Below are positions 30,249-41,345 of a stretch of DNA of 64,000 nt, in pieces. This DNA is from Alitta virens (taxonomy: Eukaryota; Annelida; Polychaeta; Phyllodocida; Nereididae). The stretch lies in assembly GCA_932294295.1 (NCBI GenBank), contig OW028574.1, positions 10,860,215 through 10,924,214 of the forward strand, in the 5' to 3' direction. A model generated the notes under the pieces. It saw only the letters and a program-made list of their open reading frames with translations, had not been told where the DNA came from and searched no databases. Within the stretch, counting starts at the first letter, position 1; every line of letters starts with the position of its first letter. A program made the position numbers and the translations under genes.

Positions 30249-33011
30249 TGATATATTGTATATATTTTTACGTCGTGTCATAGGCAACTTATCTGTTCAA
30301 CAATCCTGTAAATCCGTTGCCACTTCCTATATGGTTTCTGTTGTGGGTACAGATATGCCTGTTGTATTATGTAGTTAGTGTACCTAATTCTGTGATGCCC
30401 TAATAACGTGAAAACATGCAACCTTAATCCACAACTGCTTTGTCACTCAATATGACAGTGACCAAAATCGTTTACATTCATTTCATTGTCTTCTAAAAAA
30501 AAACTGATTGAATGCCATGAGGGCCTTGCTAGGTTCACTATATCTATATAAAGTTAATAAAAAATACCCTATCATTTAATTTTTCATGCCATCAAAAATT
30601 GCCGTTTGTTTACATAGCAAGTGCTTTTATGGCCAACGAGATGAAAACGAGGCATAAACGAACTTCATTGGCGTCGTCGGTTCGTATAGTATTTTATTAT
30701 TCTGTGCCTTCAATTTTCGTCCGATTTTCAAAATTCCAAGTTTATTATGTAAAAAGATGTGTAGGTGTTTCGCTTGTTTATATGAATTGAAACAATTCGG
30801 ACATCAATTTTTCACAAAATGACTGAAATTGCAAATCGGTGACGCTCTCCATCACGTTGCAATGAATAATAAGCTAAAATGTAAACAAAGACGATGTAAT
30901 AAATTCCGGCAATACTTTCTAATTTAGTATAATCTAGACAGTTTGGGTTATCGAATTCATCAGTTAGAAGCATTTTCTTTCATTTGGATCGCTTTTTTGT
31001 TGGTACAAAAACTGACTGACAATGCAGCTTTAAATTAAATTTTTCACTGTCCTTTTATATTAGTCATCAAAATAGAAATTTATGGCACCAGTTTGAGTTA
31101 ATCACAGAATTAGGACCATCGAGGAATTAGGTACACCTCTATTAAATTTATGAAGGCTTTTTTGGTTTGGGAAGCTCTTAGGCTGATGTCATAAATAAAT
31201 TATTCGGTTGTGAGCTATATTTTAAAAGGCTGCTTAGTTACATTATTGATTCAACTTTTTCTGTGGATGGCCATAATCTTAATGGCTGCTTATATTATGT
31301 GATGAAATTTGTAGGCAATTTACTGTCAAGGTTTTTCTTGTGCATAATGTCTTCCAGGTGGACAGGGATAGCTTTTAAATGAACCATGTTGCATTTTTAT
31401 AATTATGGGTCACTATGCTAGTCTTTTAGTGCATTATCCATATGATGGATAAACTTGTGTCTTATTTAAGTGTTTAATTTTCTGGTTGTTGCCAGATGCA
31501 GTTTGTATATGGGTACAGTTTAATTTTTGCTTTGTTGTTATGCCCCTGTTGATGTGAATTTAAGGTCCCAAGCTTTTCCTGTCATGTGCACTATGTAAGG
31601 TTATTAATTACCCACATAATGAGTATGTATCATTGCTGGTCCTGTATAAAAGTAATAAAAGATTTTACATGGACACACAATATTGTTTCTGCATCACGAT
31701 AACCTTTGCTGAGTTACAAATGGCAGGTAGCGCTTTATTTTGAAGACCTGATCTACTTTCTAGTCGTCAAGGTTGGGCAGTGTATGGGTCACAGTTTGTG
31801 CCTCTGAGTCTGTCTCTGGAGCCTCAAGGTCTTGGTAAACTGAGGTGACTGACTTGTCGATGTATCTATGCACATGTATTGCCAACAGAAGAAATAGTTC
31901 CATCATTATGCAGTGTGCCTTCATCAGTAGGTTACTTGGTTGACATTTAATTTCAGTGTTTATTGAGTGAAAATAAATTTGAAGGACCATAGGTCAAAAG
32001 CACCTGGAACTGTTACATACACTTCAGTTAGAGTTGCTCCGATTGAGATTCTGTTGACTACTGCTCCCTTGTTGTTGCAAATAGAAAGCACTAGGTGGCA
32101 GAAGAAGCAGTCATTTTAAAGACTGCCTTGAAAGTGATTGAATAGACATTGTCTTGCATATTTTAATTACTTGGCTAATTTTTTTAGTTATTAAATATTT
32201 GACATTAACAATAACAGTGAAACACAATAATTAATTTATAATTGTTTTAGGCCTATATTATTATTTAAATATATAATGATTTTTATTATTCTTTTGTGAA
32301 CATGGCTGGTTAGATGATTAATTGACACAAGTTTCAGATTTCACTTAACATTAGTGTTAGGTTCAGTAACTAATAGCTACACATTTTACATTGAATCATA
32401 TTATCATCAAACAACAAAACACTGGCAATACTGAATAGGATTGTTTATTTAAACAAACTTAACATAATTGGTACTTACATGTTGTAATATGAGATAAATT
32501 GAGGAAAAGAAATGTGTAAAACCTCATGATCAACATGACCGAGTCAAGGTACTTGCAATGGTTATCTTATCTGGCAGTGGTTCACTGCAGCATTTCAATG
32601 AGATCATTGACCCTTGCTCAAGGATAACAAGTGAAAAATAAAACCTGTCCTTGAAAATAAATATGTAAATAAAAACAATTGTAAGATCTGTAAGTAAACA
32701 GAGGTACCAAAAACATGTTTGTAAATTTTGAAATGCAGTATTTCTAGTTTTTTGCACTCAGGAAGAACTGGATAAGCTGGATGACTTGGCTGCTTTTACT
32801 AGTCTAATAACAGGATTTTTTCATTCATTACAATTCTGTATTAACATACTTATAATATCACAATGACACAACAAAAACTTCTGCAATTCACCAGGCTTTC
32901 TTATAATACTGACAATGACTATTTAAAAGTTTGACAAGTCAGACCACAGTTCTAGCTCTTTAATCTCACAATAATTAATGTACTCCCATGTTATCAAGTA
33001 TTGCTTCACCA
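30249..33011. other. Convergent 3' flanks of RIOX1 and CHAC2
   Basis: No further gene was recognised. Plus-strand AATAAA hexamers at 30556-30561 and 31654-31659 are candidate RIOX1 polyadenylation signals; the second is followed by an A/T-rich stretch. The space is 2.76 kb between the two stop codons and probably consists of both 3' UTRs plus spacer. The minus-strand open frame at 31760-31990 has no recognisable domain. Confidence 0.55.
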
Positions 33012-33909
33012 TTAACCCTTATGTTCACAAAGTCTTTTCACTTCCTTTTCTAAATCAAACAAATGATCGTCATAAACATCAGGTACAAGATCTCTCATGG
33101 CTTTTGCCAAATTGAAAAGATATTCTATATTCTTTCCACTAGGTCCCTCTGATTCATAGATCTGTTTTGCCATGTCTGACGTGGCAGCTGGGCCAAGGAA
33201 GAAAGGATTTGATTCATTTCCTGAATAAATGTTAAGCATAAAGGACTCCTCAGATGAATCGCTTGGGTGGAAAGTGACAGGAACTTTGTCATAGCCACCC
33301 TTCTCTCGGAAGTCCAAGTGGTCAATGACCTCCTGTTCTTGAGCCGGTGGAATCTCATATGCAATACCCCATACCTTCTCCTGCAAGCAATACATTGAAT
33401 TGAAATAGGTTTCAAAAGTGTTCAGTTTCTTAAAATTTAGATTCTCACAAAATTGATTTTACTAATGAAAAACTATGGACAGATCTTTACCTCAGGGTCA
33501 CTGGAGTGCACCAAAGTAACAACTCGTCCCGGCTGAAATAAATTAACAAAAGTGTCAAATTCAGACAACCATGCATGTATACATATAGATTATATTCTGG
33601 TTGATATGGTGAAATGTAACATTACTGCAAATTATTTAATGATTGTGATTATCAATATAGATCTACATATTGGTGACATGTATAAGACAAATACCAGTGA
33701 TACTGACAGCGTAGAGTGACTTGAGGACAAAAACAAGGCTTTGACAAGAGTGTAAACAAAGGCACATGGGCTACCTTTCCTGGAACTCCTCTGTGATCTT
33801 CGCTTCCCTGCCAAAAACGACGACTGTATCCTTTGATATACCCAGTCAGTTTTCTTCTGAATGGAAAATCAACCTTCCAAATCAATGAACCGTAGCCGAA
33901 AATCCACAT
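33012..33909 (-). CDS. CHAC2: Glutathione-specific gamma-glutamylcyclotransferase 2
   Basis: Three exons, 33909-33775, 33532-33491 and 33380-33012, join in phase 0 to give 181 residues (human CHAC2 is 184). The start [12 protein letters not shown] carries the YGSL substrate-binding motif at residues 6-9. [20 protein letters not shown] and LDFREKGGY follow; E85 in FREKGGY is the expected catalytic glutamate. The enzyme cleaves glutathione into 5-oxoproline and Cys-Gly in the cytosol; CHAC2 acts as the slower, constitutive form and CHAC1 as the stress-induced form. An in-frame upstream Met at 33957 would add 16 residues ([16 protein letters not shown]), but the canonical family start is the MWIFGYG one. 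It converges on RIOX1. No missing key residues. Confidence 0.96.
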
Positions 33910-33944
33910 CTTTTCTTGAACGGGCTGATGACAAGTCTTTGCTC

Positions 33945-34075
33945 CGACGAAGGACACACGGAATGGCTATATACACGACGGGTCGTGCACGTTCATTGGT
34001 TATATGCACGACAGCGCCTAGATGTGTCGTGCGCATTGATTGGTTATGTGCACGACGAAGATTTTCACACCAGAT
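33945..34075 (-). promoter_or_regulatory. CHAC2 upstream region with repeated CCAAT-like units
   Basis: Two copies of ATTGGTTATRTGCACGAC (33994 and 34038 on the plus strand) and a third partial GGCTATATACACGAC lie 40-140 bp upstream of the CHAC2 start. On the minus strand each full unit gives GTGCAYATAACCAAT, with an ATAACCAAT box. The regular ~44-bp repeat suggests promoter elements, or a repeat recruited as promoter; function is inferred. Confidence 0.5.
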
Positions 34076-34079
34076 GGCG

Positions 34080-35030
34080 TGCTAGTAGGCCTGACAAGTC
34101 CATGCTCCTCTAGTGGCAGAAATTTCAGTATGGAAAGTTCATCCATATTAGAGTGTTTTTACCGCTAATAAAGTGTAGCCAACTACTTTGGATTGGTTCT
34201 GGGGGTAGGGTAATGCCCAAGACATTAATACCAAAAAAGGGAGATCTTTAAGCCTGTATTTTCTGTGTACTTTATGCAGTATAAAAAAAAAGAACTTTGT
34301 TTTACAATGTAGATACTCTATGACATGAATAGATCTAATAAAACAAAATGATCATTGAAAAAAATGAAATATAAATTGTATTTAATACAAAGTTTTACTT
34401 TAAGATGGGGTGAATATAATACAATTAAATACATTTGCATATATCGTAATCATATGATAATCGGAGGAATTGGTAGTTGAATACGCAGATAGAGCCATTT
34501 GTTGTGGTCAAAAGAAGCAGCAGAAATTACAAGGAAGAATGTTGCATATTTCAAAGTAATATCTTGCCCAGCTAAGTAATTTCTGAAATTATTTTGTTCC
34601 TTATTAAAAAAAATGTGGCCTTTTATGATGTTATTTATTATTCCAACCACCAGAGCTAGAAATTAAATTAAAATAGGATACAGGTAATACATGGAGGAAG
34701 TATATTGCGGAGATAATTTTCAAACACACTGATCATTTAAAAAGGTGGAATACCAGAAAAATGTATGCCTTAAGATAGCCCAGGATGACACTTTGTGTGC
34801 TGCAGACACATCCATGAAACAAGAATAAAATAAATAAATAAAAAGGGAAATATCAGCTGGCCTATCAATTAAAAGAAAGCAGTCAGGGCTAAAAAAACAT
34901 TAAAAATAAATAGGCCTAGGTAGGTCCTAATGATGAACTTTTTTTTTCAGTGAAGATACTGCAGAGGCTATAGACCTGTGAGACTATTGTTAAGTATTGT
35001 TAAGTGACATCTTGAACAATGATCTAGCTA
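34080..35030. other. No gene recognised
   Basis: AT-rich flank upstream of CHAC2 with short A and T runs. No supported feature. Confidence 0.5.
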
Positions 35031-35033
35031 GGA

Positions 35034-35160
35034 ATGTTCAGTGTCAGCAAAATTTAGTTGCAGATATTATGGGTATTCAAATCATTGGAGAGTCTTAAAA
35101 GTCTTTGTAGATTTGAATACCCGGCATATCTGTAACTCAATTTTTACTGACACTGAACAT
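35034..35160. mobile_element. 127-bp inverted-repeat hairpin (MITE-like)
   Basis: The left arm starts ATGTTCAGTGTCAGCAAAAT and ends in GGGTATTCAAATC. The right arm is its inverted copy with several changes, ending at 35160. The arms are ~50 bp with a ~25-bp loop. No coding content. Confidence 0.8.
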
Positions 35161-36050
35161 ATAGACGTTTTTATATGTGTATTTTCATAAGATACAATTT
35201 TATGTAATTATATGATATCAGGTATTTTTTTGGTAATTTAAATTTTTTTTATGTTACCCTTTTGTATCTAGTGCTATGTTTATGTATATAATTATATTTT
35301 TGAAGATCGATATTGTTCGTCAATGAAGTTACTTTTTTTTTTATAGCAGAAAAGATTTTTTGTACCCCGTTTAATTTACACAAAACTATCTTTGTAGGCC
35401 TCATGTCAGGTTCCATCCCGGAGCAGAGAGTTCTAGGAATATATATATTATATTAGAAAAGGTGATTGGGAATTTTTCGAGGAAAGTTTAAGATATGTGG
35501 AGTTGAGGGAATAATGGCTGGTTTATAAGACTGTAATTTGGCTGAGGAAAATATGAGGACAGGCGAGGCAATCCCAAAGTCAGGGTAAATGGTTGGGCAA
35601 TTCGGGGATATCCAAGGTTAATTGGGGGGAATATATAGGGTTAATTTGATGGTATTTGATATTTCCGATATTAAAAGATATGATGTGGGGGTGGGGGTGT
35701 ATCCTTTTATGAGGCCTCTTCATGAAGAGACAGAATTGATAATTCCTTAAACTTGCTCAAGAATGGATATGAAAAATTTTTTTTGGTCAATATGTGGCTA
35801 AACTATCTACTACTGGGATTTTTGTGAGACAAATGGTTAATTGAGAACGTGTTTTATCTTTGAATCCTAAATTTTATTTTCTTGACGTCTCCAGATGACT
35901 TGTAATACTAAATATGTTATTACCTATATGTGACACCTCCCATCCACTAGATGGACATAAAAATAAAAGAACACCTCAATGTGTGCATTAGGTACATCTC
36001 AAGAGTTTTCCATTGTTAGTATTGTTTTTCTCATAATTTAATGCCTTTCT
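35161..36050. other. No gene recognised
   Basis: AT-rich at first, then a GGGGATATTT-rich stretch at 35.5-35.7 kb. No gene or repeat boundary could be supported. Confidence 0.45.
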
Positions 36051-36052
36051 AC

Positions 36053-36579
36053 GGAAGCCATTTAAGGACATGAGAAAAAAAAAATTAAATATACGAAATA
36101 CTAAATTGAATATACAAAATACCAAATTGAATATACGAAATACCAAATTGAATATACGAAATACCAAATCGTATATACGAAATACTAATATAAGAAATAC
36201 TAAATCGTATATATATATATATATATACGAAATACTAAATCGTATACAAAATACCAAATCGTATAGACGAAATACTATTGTATATACGAAATAGTAAATC
36301 GTATATACAAAATACTTGACCTGATTACTTTCTATTACTATATCGTTTTTACAATTTAGATTTAATTTTTTATTTACTATTTCGTTTTTTCAATTTACTA
36401 TTTCATTTATACAACTAAGTATTTTCGTATATACAAGTTAGTTGTATATACAATTTAGTAATATACAATATACTACTTCATTATTCATATATACAATATA
36501 CTACTTCATATATATATACAATTTACTATATCGTTTATACAATTAAAAAAAAATTTTCTCATGTCCTAAAATGGCTTCC
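36053..36579. mobile_element. 527-bp inverted-repeat element filled with AT-rich tandem units
   Basis: The ends are inverted copies: GGAAGCCATTTAAGGACATG on the left; the right end, reverse complemented, reads GGAAGCCATTTTAGGACATG. The interior is an array of ~19-21 bp units of the type ATACGAAATACCAAATTGAAT in the left half (36080-36310). Its reverse complement (CAATTTACTATTTCG-like) fills the right half, so most of the element is self-complementary. No transposase. The frames of NIRNTKL repeats are by-products. Confidence 0.78.
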
Positions 36580-36669
36580 TTACCTTTCAGGTTAGGATAT
36601 ATTGTTAATATTATTTTTATTATTATTTTATTTATTATTTTTAGCTAATGCTATGATGTAGCTAATATA

Positions 36670-36835
36670 TCGTGCACACTAGCAGTTACGCACGACACGA
36701 CGTCGTCGTGCACACTAGCAGTTATACGCACGACGTCGTCGTGCACATTGCACGACGTTGTGTATATTGGCTACAATATGCACGACGTCGTGTATATAAG
36801 CGCTTGTATACACGACGTCGTTCGTATAGCCCTAG
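36670..36835. repeat. ACGACGTCGT palindrome cluster
   Basis: Five to six copies of CACGACGTCGT-like palindromes occur within 170 bp, spaced by GTGCACACTAGCAGTTA (twice) and TATATAC. Each core contains GACGTC. TATRYRCACGAC also appears in the CHAC2 upstream region (33970-34050), so the same short element exists at two sites 2.7 kb apart. Confidence 0.75.
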
Positions 36836-37212
36836 TAAAGGTTAGCCAATAAAGTTAAATATATTATTTATTATAATTGATTCATAATTAACACTTTAAC
36901 AGTATAGTTAAGCCTACATGTATGTACATGTATGTAGAAAAGGTTTGTTCCAAAATAAGTTCAAAAAAAATTATGTATTAGGCCTGCATGACACATACCT
37001 TTAACATTTTTTGCATACACTATATTTTTCAGGGTAAGCCGATAGAACCTTGGAAGAATATTTCTTCCAAGATAGTCGTATCCAGAGCAGAAGTCCAGAG
37101 CTATAGCATTTAATTATTGCCAGTTATATCATGGATGTATATATCCATGGTTATCATATGGTTATATACATAGCTTTCGCAGCTGCAACTGCTTTTACAG
37201 TTGGTCTGCCTA

Positions 37213-38940
37213 CAGTGGCGTAGCTGGACCTTCTGGATTGGGGGGGGGGGGGGGGGCATGGGGGCCAGGGTCTGACCAGGATGCTAACTGTAAATATATG
37301 GTGTGTATATATGCAGGTATCTCCCTGATTAACATGTTTCACATTGGTAAATATTGTTGAAAATTAGGTGTACCCTAGTGGTGTCAATTTAATTTCAAAA
37401 ATACACTATATTACTTATAATTATTATATTTAGAGAGCATGTCTTCTATGCACTATTGGTACTGAATATAACACACAACATATCAACAGAACTAATACTG
37501 ATACCTAGCTGTTGTTTCAAGAAGACTTTATAGATTGGATAGTGATAAATAATTGGGTACTGGGTCTGAATGCATTGGTTTTGTTTTGGTAGAGTAACAA
37601 GGAAATTCAGCAGTAGGCTACTGTAATTTAAGATGTTTAATCTAAAAAAAAAGTAAAAAAAAAAAAAAAAAAGACAGCTAGTGTTGTATACAACAGCCAG
37701 GCTATCTGCAATAAACCCATAAATGTGATGTTCCCTATGTTCCCAAAGCATGTGAGACAAGTCAGACTGTCACAGAAAATGGGACTGGTTAAGTCAAAAT
37801 GACTGTCAAATCACTTCAGTCTTTGAGGCCACATAACTTAAACAATCCAGCCTTGCAATATAGGAATCCTGCAGATTTGCGATCTTATAGTGATTGTTGT
37901 ATGGCTAATGGATAGAATACATTTGTAGGTGGTTAATTCCAATTTATCGATAAATAACAAAATGAGCTAAAATGTTTAATGTGTGACTTAGATACCGTCA
38001 ACCGGGGTAACTTTGGCCGTCTATGAAATAAGGGCTTTGTTGAGTTTCAGTCTGAATTGGCTTATTTTTGAATAAATATGATCTATAATATATAAGAGCT
38101 TAGCTATTCCTAAAAATAAAATAAATTATTACCTTTAATGCACTCTATATGCTGCTCTATGGACAGTTATGTGTTAGGGCATGTGGTTTTCAGTGACACA
38201 GCAGTTGCTGTATACTTTAGTCTAGGAAACCTGGTTGTAAATATGCAAGTAACTTTGAATGCCTGCATTTTGTAGAGAATGTCCCACAGATCAAAATGGT
38301 GTATAGGTAATTTAAACTATTTAAGTATTTCTTGGTAATCCAAAGAAAATGATTATTTCAGCCCTCTGAAGCTTAATTTTGGCCATGACCAAAACGACCT
38401 CAAGGGTCCCAAGTTCTTGGTATGTTGATGCAGTCTACATGTAATATGTGCAGAAATATGTTCATGAAAGTAACAGGGTCATATCATTGCGAAATCAAAT
38501 AATCTGGTCGTTATATATATGCATTCTTACTGACTTTGAATGCTGTAATTTGGTATTGTGATGAACCATCAACATTTGTGGATAAATAGGTGTATATTTT
38601 TTATTAACCTGGTTCAAAGTATAGCTGCTGTCCAACCAATGTGAAAATGACTTTTCTATTTCATGGCAGAAGATATTATCCATTATTTTGTTAAATAAAT
38701 CTGTTACGATTATGAGTTTCACGAAGATGTATAGTGTATTTCTTTGCTTTGGTTGAGCCATTAATGTTTGCAAAAGCGGCCAAAGATACCCCGGTCGACG
38801 GTATTTGCTGTTTTCCTTGGTCAGAACCTGCAATGTCCAATGGAGAAATCTGGAATGGGGGGCCCCTGCGGGGGCCCTGGGGGCCAAGGTCTTGGCTGGG
38901 AGGGGGGGGGGACGGCCCCCTCCCCATAGCTACGCCACTG
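37213..38940. mobile_element. 1.73-kb hAT-like non-autonomous DNA transposon
   Basis: The left end CAGTGGCGTAGCTGGACC and the reverse complement of the right end, CAGTGGCGTAGCTATGGGG, share 13 bp. The flanking octamers are TCTGCCTA (37205-37212) and TCTGCTTT (38941-38948), six of eight identical: a probable aged 8-bp target duplication, the size used by hAT elements. A CAGTGGCG start is also typical of hAT ends in animals. G-runs lie just inside each end (37241-37256 and 38900-38912). No transposase frame was seen inside. A Penelope-like or other origin is not excluded, but the ends argue for hAT. Confidence 0.75.
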
Positions 38941-38989
38941 TCTGCTTTGTGCTGTCTATCCATCAATAAGCCATATAACTCCGTTTGTT

Positions 38990-39190
38990 GATCCTATCCG
39001 GCATCTGACTGGGATGAGTTGAAGATGGTGACCTTGACCTGTTTTTGAGGTCATAGCTATAGGGGTTAAATCTTGTAGAAATATAATTAGATTTGTAGAT
39101 GCATGCAATCTTTGGCAAGTATGCTTTAGGAGAAGACTTAATTGGATGAGTTTGAACTTGAAGCAGGGTGACCTTGACCTATTTTTGTGG
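38990..39190. repeat. Two direct copies of a TGACCTTGACCT-containing repeat
   Basis: GGTGACCTTGACCTGTTTTT at about 39030 and GGTGACCTTGACCTATTTTT at about 39168 each follow a TGGATGAGTTTGAA-like block, with a ~135-bp period. It immediately follows the hAT-like element. Such text is common in invertebrate interspersed repeats, so I do not call it a nuclear-receptor enhancer. Confidence 0.55.
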
Positions 39191-40400
39191 TGACGAGGAT
39201 CAAAACCATTCCTGAAGTTGCAATAATGATAACTTCAGAAGAATTGATGCAAACAAGACTTACGCCAATATTAAGGTAAGGAACAGTTGAATTTGGGTTT
39301 GTTGGAACGAACGCCGTTTATTCCGGAAGAGCTCAATACAAGTCTGGGTCTCACAAAATGTGCGTGTGTATACAGAATGTTCACCCATGGCGTCACCACT
39401 TTCTATCTCTCTAAACATGAAAATTAAGTGAACCTGAACTAAAAAAAATACAACTCCCTAACACAAGGGTAGATTAGATGGCAGGAATAGAACCCCAAAA
39501 GGTCACAAACCAAAAATTCAACAATATGGAGAACCCGGTCAAAACAAAAAAATGACAAGCAGTCATATATAACAGAGCTATATAGTACCTGAAGGACTAC
39601 ACTGCTAGAAAACTACAAGTGAACACATACGACACAAGAAAATTACATATCAGTCTCTTAGTCACCGAGGTAAAGGGGGCGCGACGAAGCCAGGGGGTGA
39701 GAGTACCATGTAAAGAGAAATAAATAAGGTCTTTGTAAATTCAATTATTATGCAGTAATAAGTATTTGAACATAATATTTGGTTGTTTTCTTTGTAAGAA
39801 ATTGGGTAACATCCTGCAGCAAACAGTTGTACATGTGACAAAATTCAAATTTACTGTGTGTTGTTGTACTTCTAATGTAGTTCTACGCATTCCAAAATAG
39901 ATATATATGCTTTTATTGACACAGTAATATCATACATGATGCATTTGTCAAAAATAACAGATAAAAACGTGTACTAAGTCTACTTCTACTCACTATTTCT
40001 ATATTCAGTATATATATACATGGTATAAAAGTTAAAGGTATACATTATCAATGGATTATCTATACATCCATGGTCCCAGTTGCTGAACAATAGCACGGTA
40101 ATATGAGCATTAAGTTTCGTTTACATACATTTGTTAAAATATATATATATATATAGACATATATCACATGTATACAGTAACCCTAAATACATATATTACT
40201 GCAGTTAATACTGTTCATTATCACAATGTTAATTTAAGTACAACATTTGAATTAGAAGTATATATAACAAGGCATCGTGCACAGTTATGTACATGAGTGT
40301 AAAAGCACATAGATCACAATATATATAAAAATGCTTGTAGTGCAGAAACTGCTAGTTTGGGGGGTGATGGTTAATGCTCAACGATGGATGATGACCCAAC
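39191..40400. other. No gene recognised
   Basis: AT-rich sequence with short (TA)n runs near 40012 and 40140. The last ~100 bp may be the 3' tail of the LINE that follows. Confidence 0.5.
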
Positions 40401-40406
40401 CATTCA

Positions 40407-41345
40407 TTAGGCATCAATATTTACAAGAAATTTTCCAAGGGATTTTAACAACTCAGACTCTGTTGATTTCATGATGGTCTTAAATTTGTCTTCTTTGTTT
40501 AGTTGCTCAAAATTGTACATGTGATCATTAGCTATTTTAAAGAGGTCCTCACAACTAAGTGTGTTATGTGGGCATACTATGAGACAATGTTTTTCATCTT
40601 CGATTACATGCATATTGCATTTTAGGCATAATCTCTCAACTGCGGGAAATATAGGGTTTTCATGTCTACCTATTTCAATTCGTAAATTATGTGAGCTTAC
40701 TCTAAATCTGGCTATTTTATTATACATTTTTCTGCTGTAGTTTAGTAGAAGGTAGGGTTCTAGCCTGTAATCAGTCTTGATGAGTTTATAAGTTCTAAGT
40801 TTTGGCTGTAGTGTAGAGTCATTGATCAGCTAGCATAATTTCCTGACATTTCTCATCGATTTTTGATTTGAACGTTTTAGCAATGGATTCTAGCTCATTG
40901 TTTACAAGTCTTAAATGGTCTCTTTGTGGATAGTGTTCAATGAGCATATGAATAATTTTCCCAACCCAAGCATTATTACCAGAAGTGTGCATATCTTTTT
41001 GCTCATTTAAACATTTTTTAAGAATATTATTAGCTGGCAGTTTTTCTAGTTTAATCCAATAGTTGATCAGTCTAAACTGTTGTCGTACATGTAATGGGAA
41101 TCTGCCAGTCTCACCATACACAGCTTGTGATGAGGTCTGTTTCCTAACTCCCAAAATATTTTTTCGGTATCCTAATTGTACTTTCTCTAGTTCATTTACA
41201 GGTTTGTTACTGGACCATATTTCACAATTATACTCAAGGATTGGTAAAATATATGTGTCAAACATTTTTAGGGCAAGTTTAGGAGTTGGTGATAGAATTG
41301 GTGATAATTTATGATTAAAAGGCTTACTATTCAGCGATAGTTCGC
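40407..41345 (-). mobile_element. 5'-truncated LINE, C-terminal part of ORF2
   Basis: Minus-strand frame 41345-40819 begins within the reverse transcriptase tail: LALKMFDTYILPILEYNCEI, then VQLGYRKNILGVRKQ and VYGETGRFPLHVRQQFRLIN. It stops after IMLADQ; the text resumes in another frame at about 40815 (STLQPKLRTYKLIKTDYRLE) and runs to the stop at 40407. The end part holds RFRVSSHNLRIEIGRH and a zinc-knuckle CLKCNMHVIEDEKHCLIVC (C-x2-C-x8-H-x4-C), as in zf-RVT of LINE ORF2. One frameshift or stop breaks it, so it is inactive, but it is better preserved than the copy at 20.6-21.4 kb. The 5' end is cut near 41345. Confidence 0.88.

Noticed and set aside
31760..31990. Minus-strand 76-codon frame as an exon of another gene between RIOX1 and CHAC2
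   Set aside because: No family resemblance and no convincing partner exon; more likely UTR or spacer.
33910..33957. Extended CHAC2 N-terminus from the upstream Met
   Set aside because: The family begins at MW(I/V)FGYGSL; the 16 extra residues have no support, although translation from there cannot be excluded.
39030..39185. Nuclear-receptor response elements (TGACCTTGACCT)
   Set aside because: The motif belongs to a ~135-bp direct repeat next to a transposon, so repeat origin is the simpler reading.
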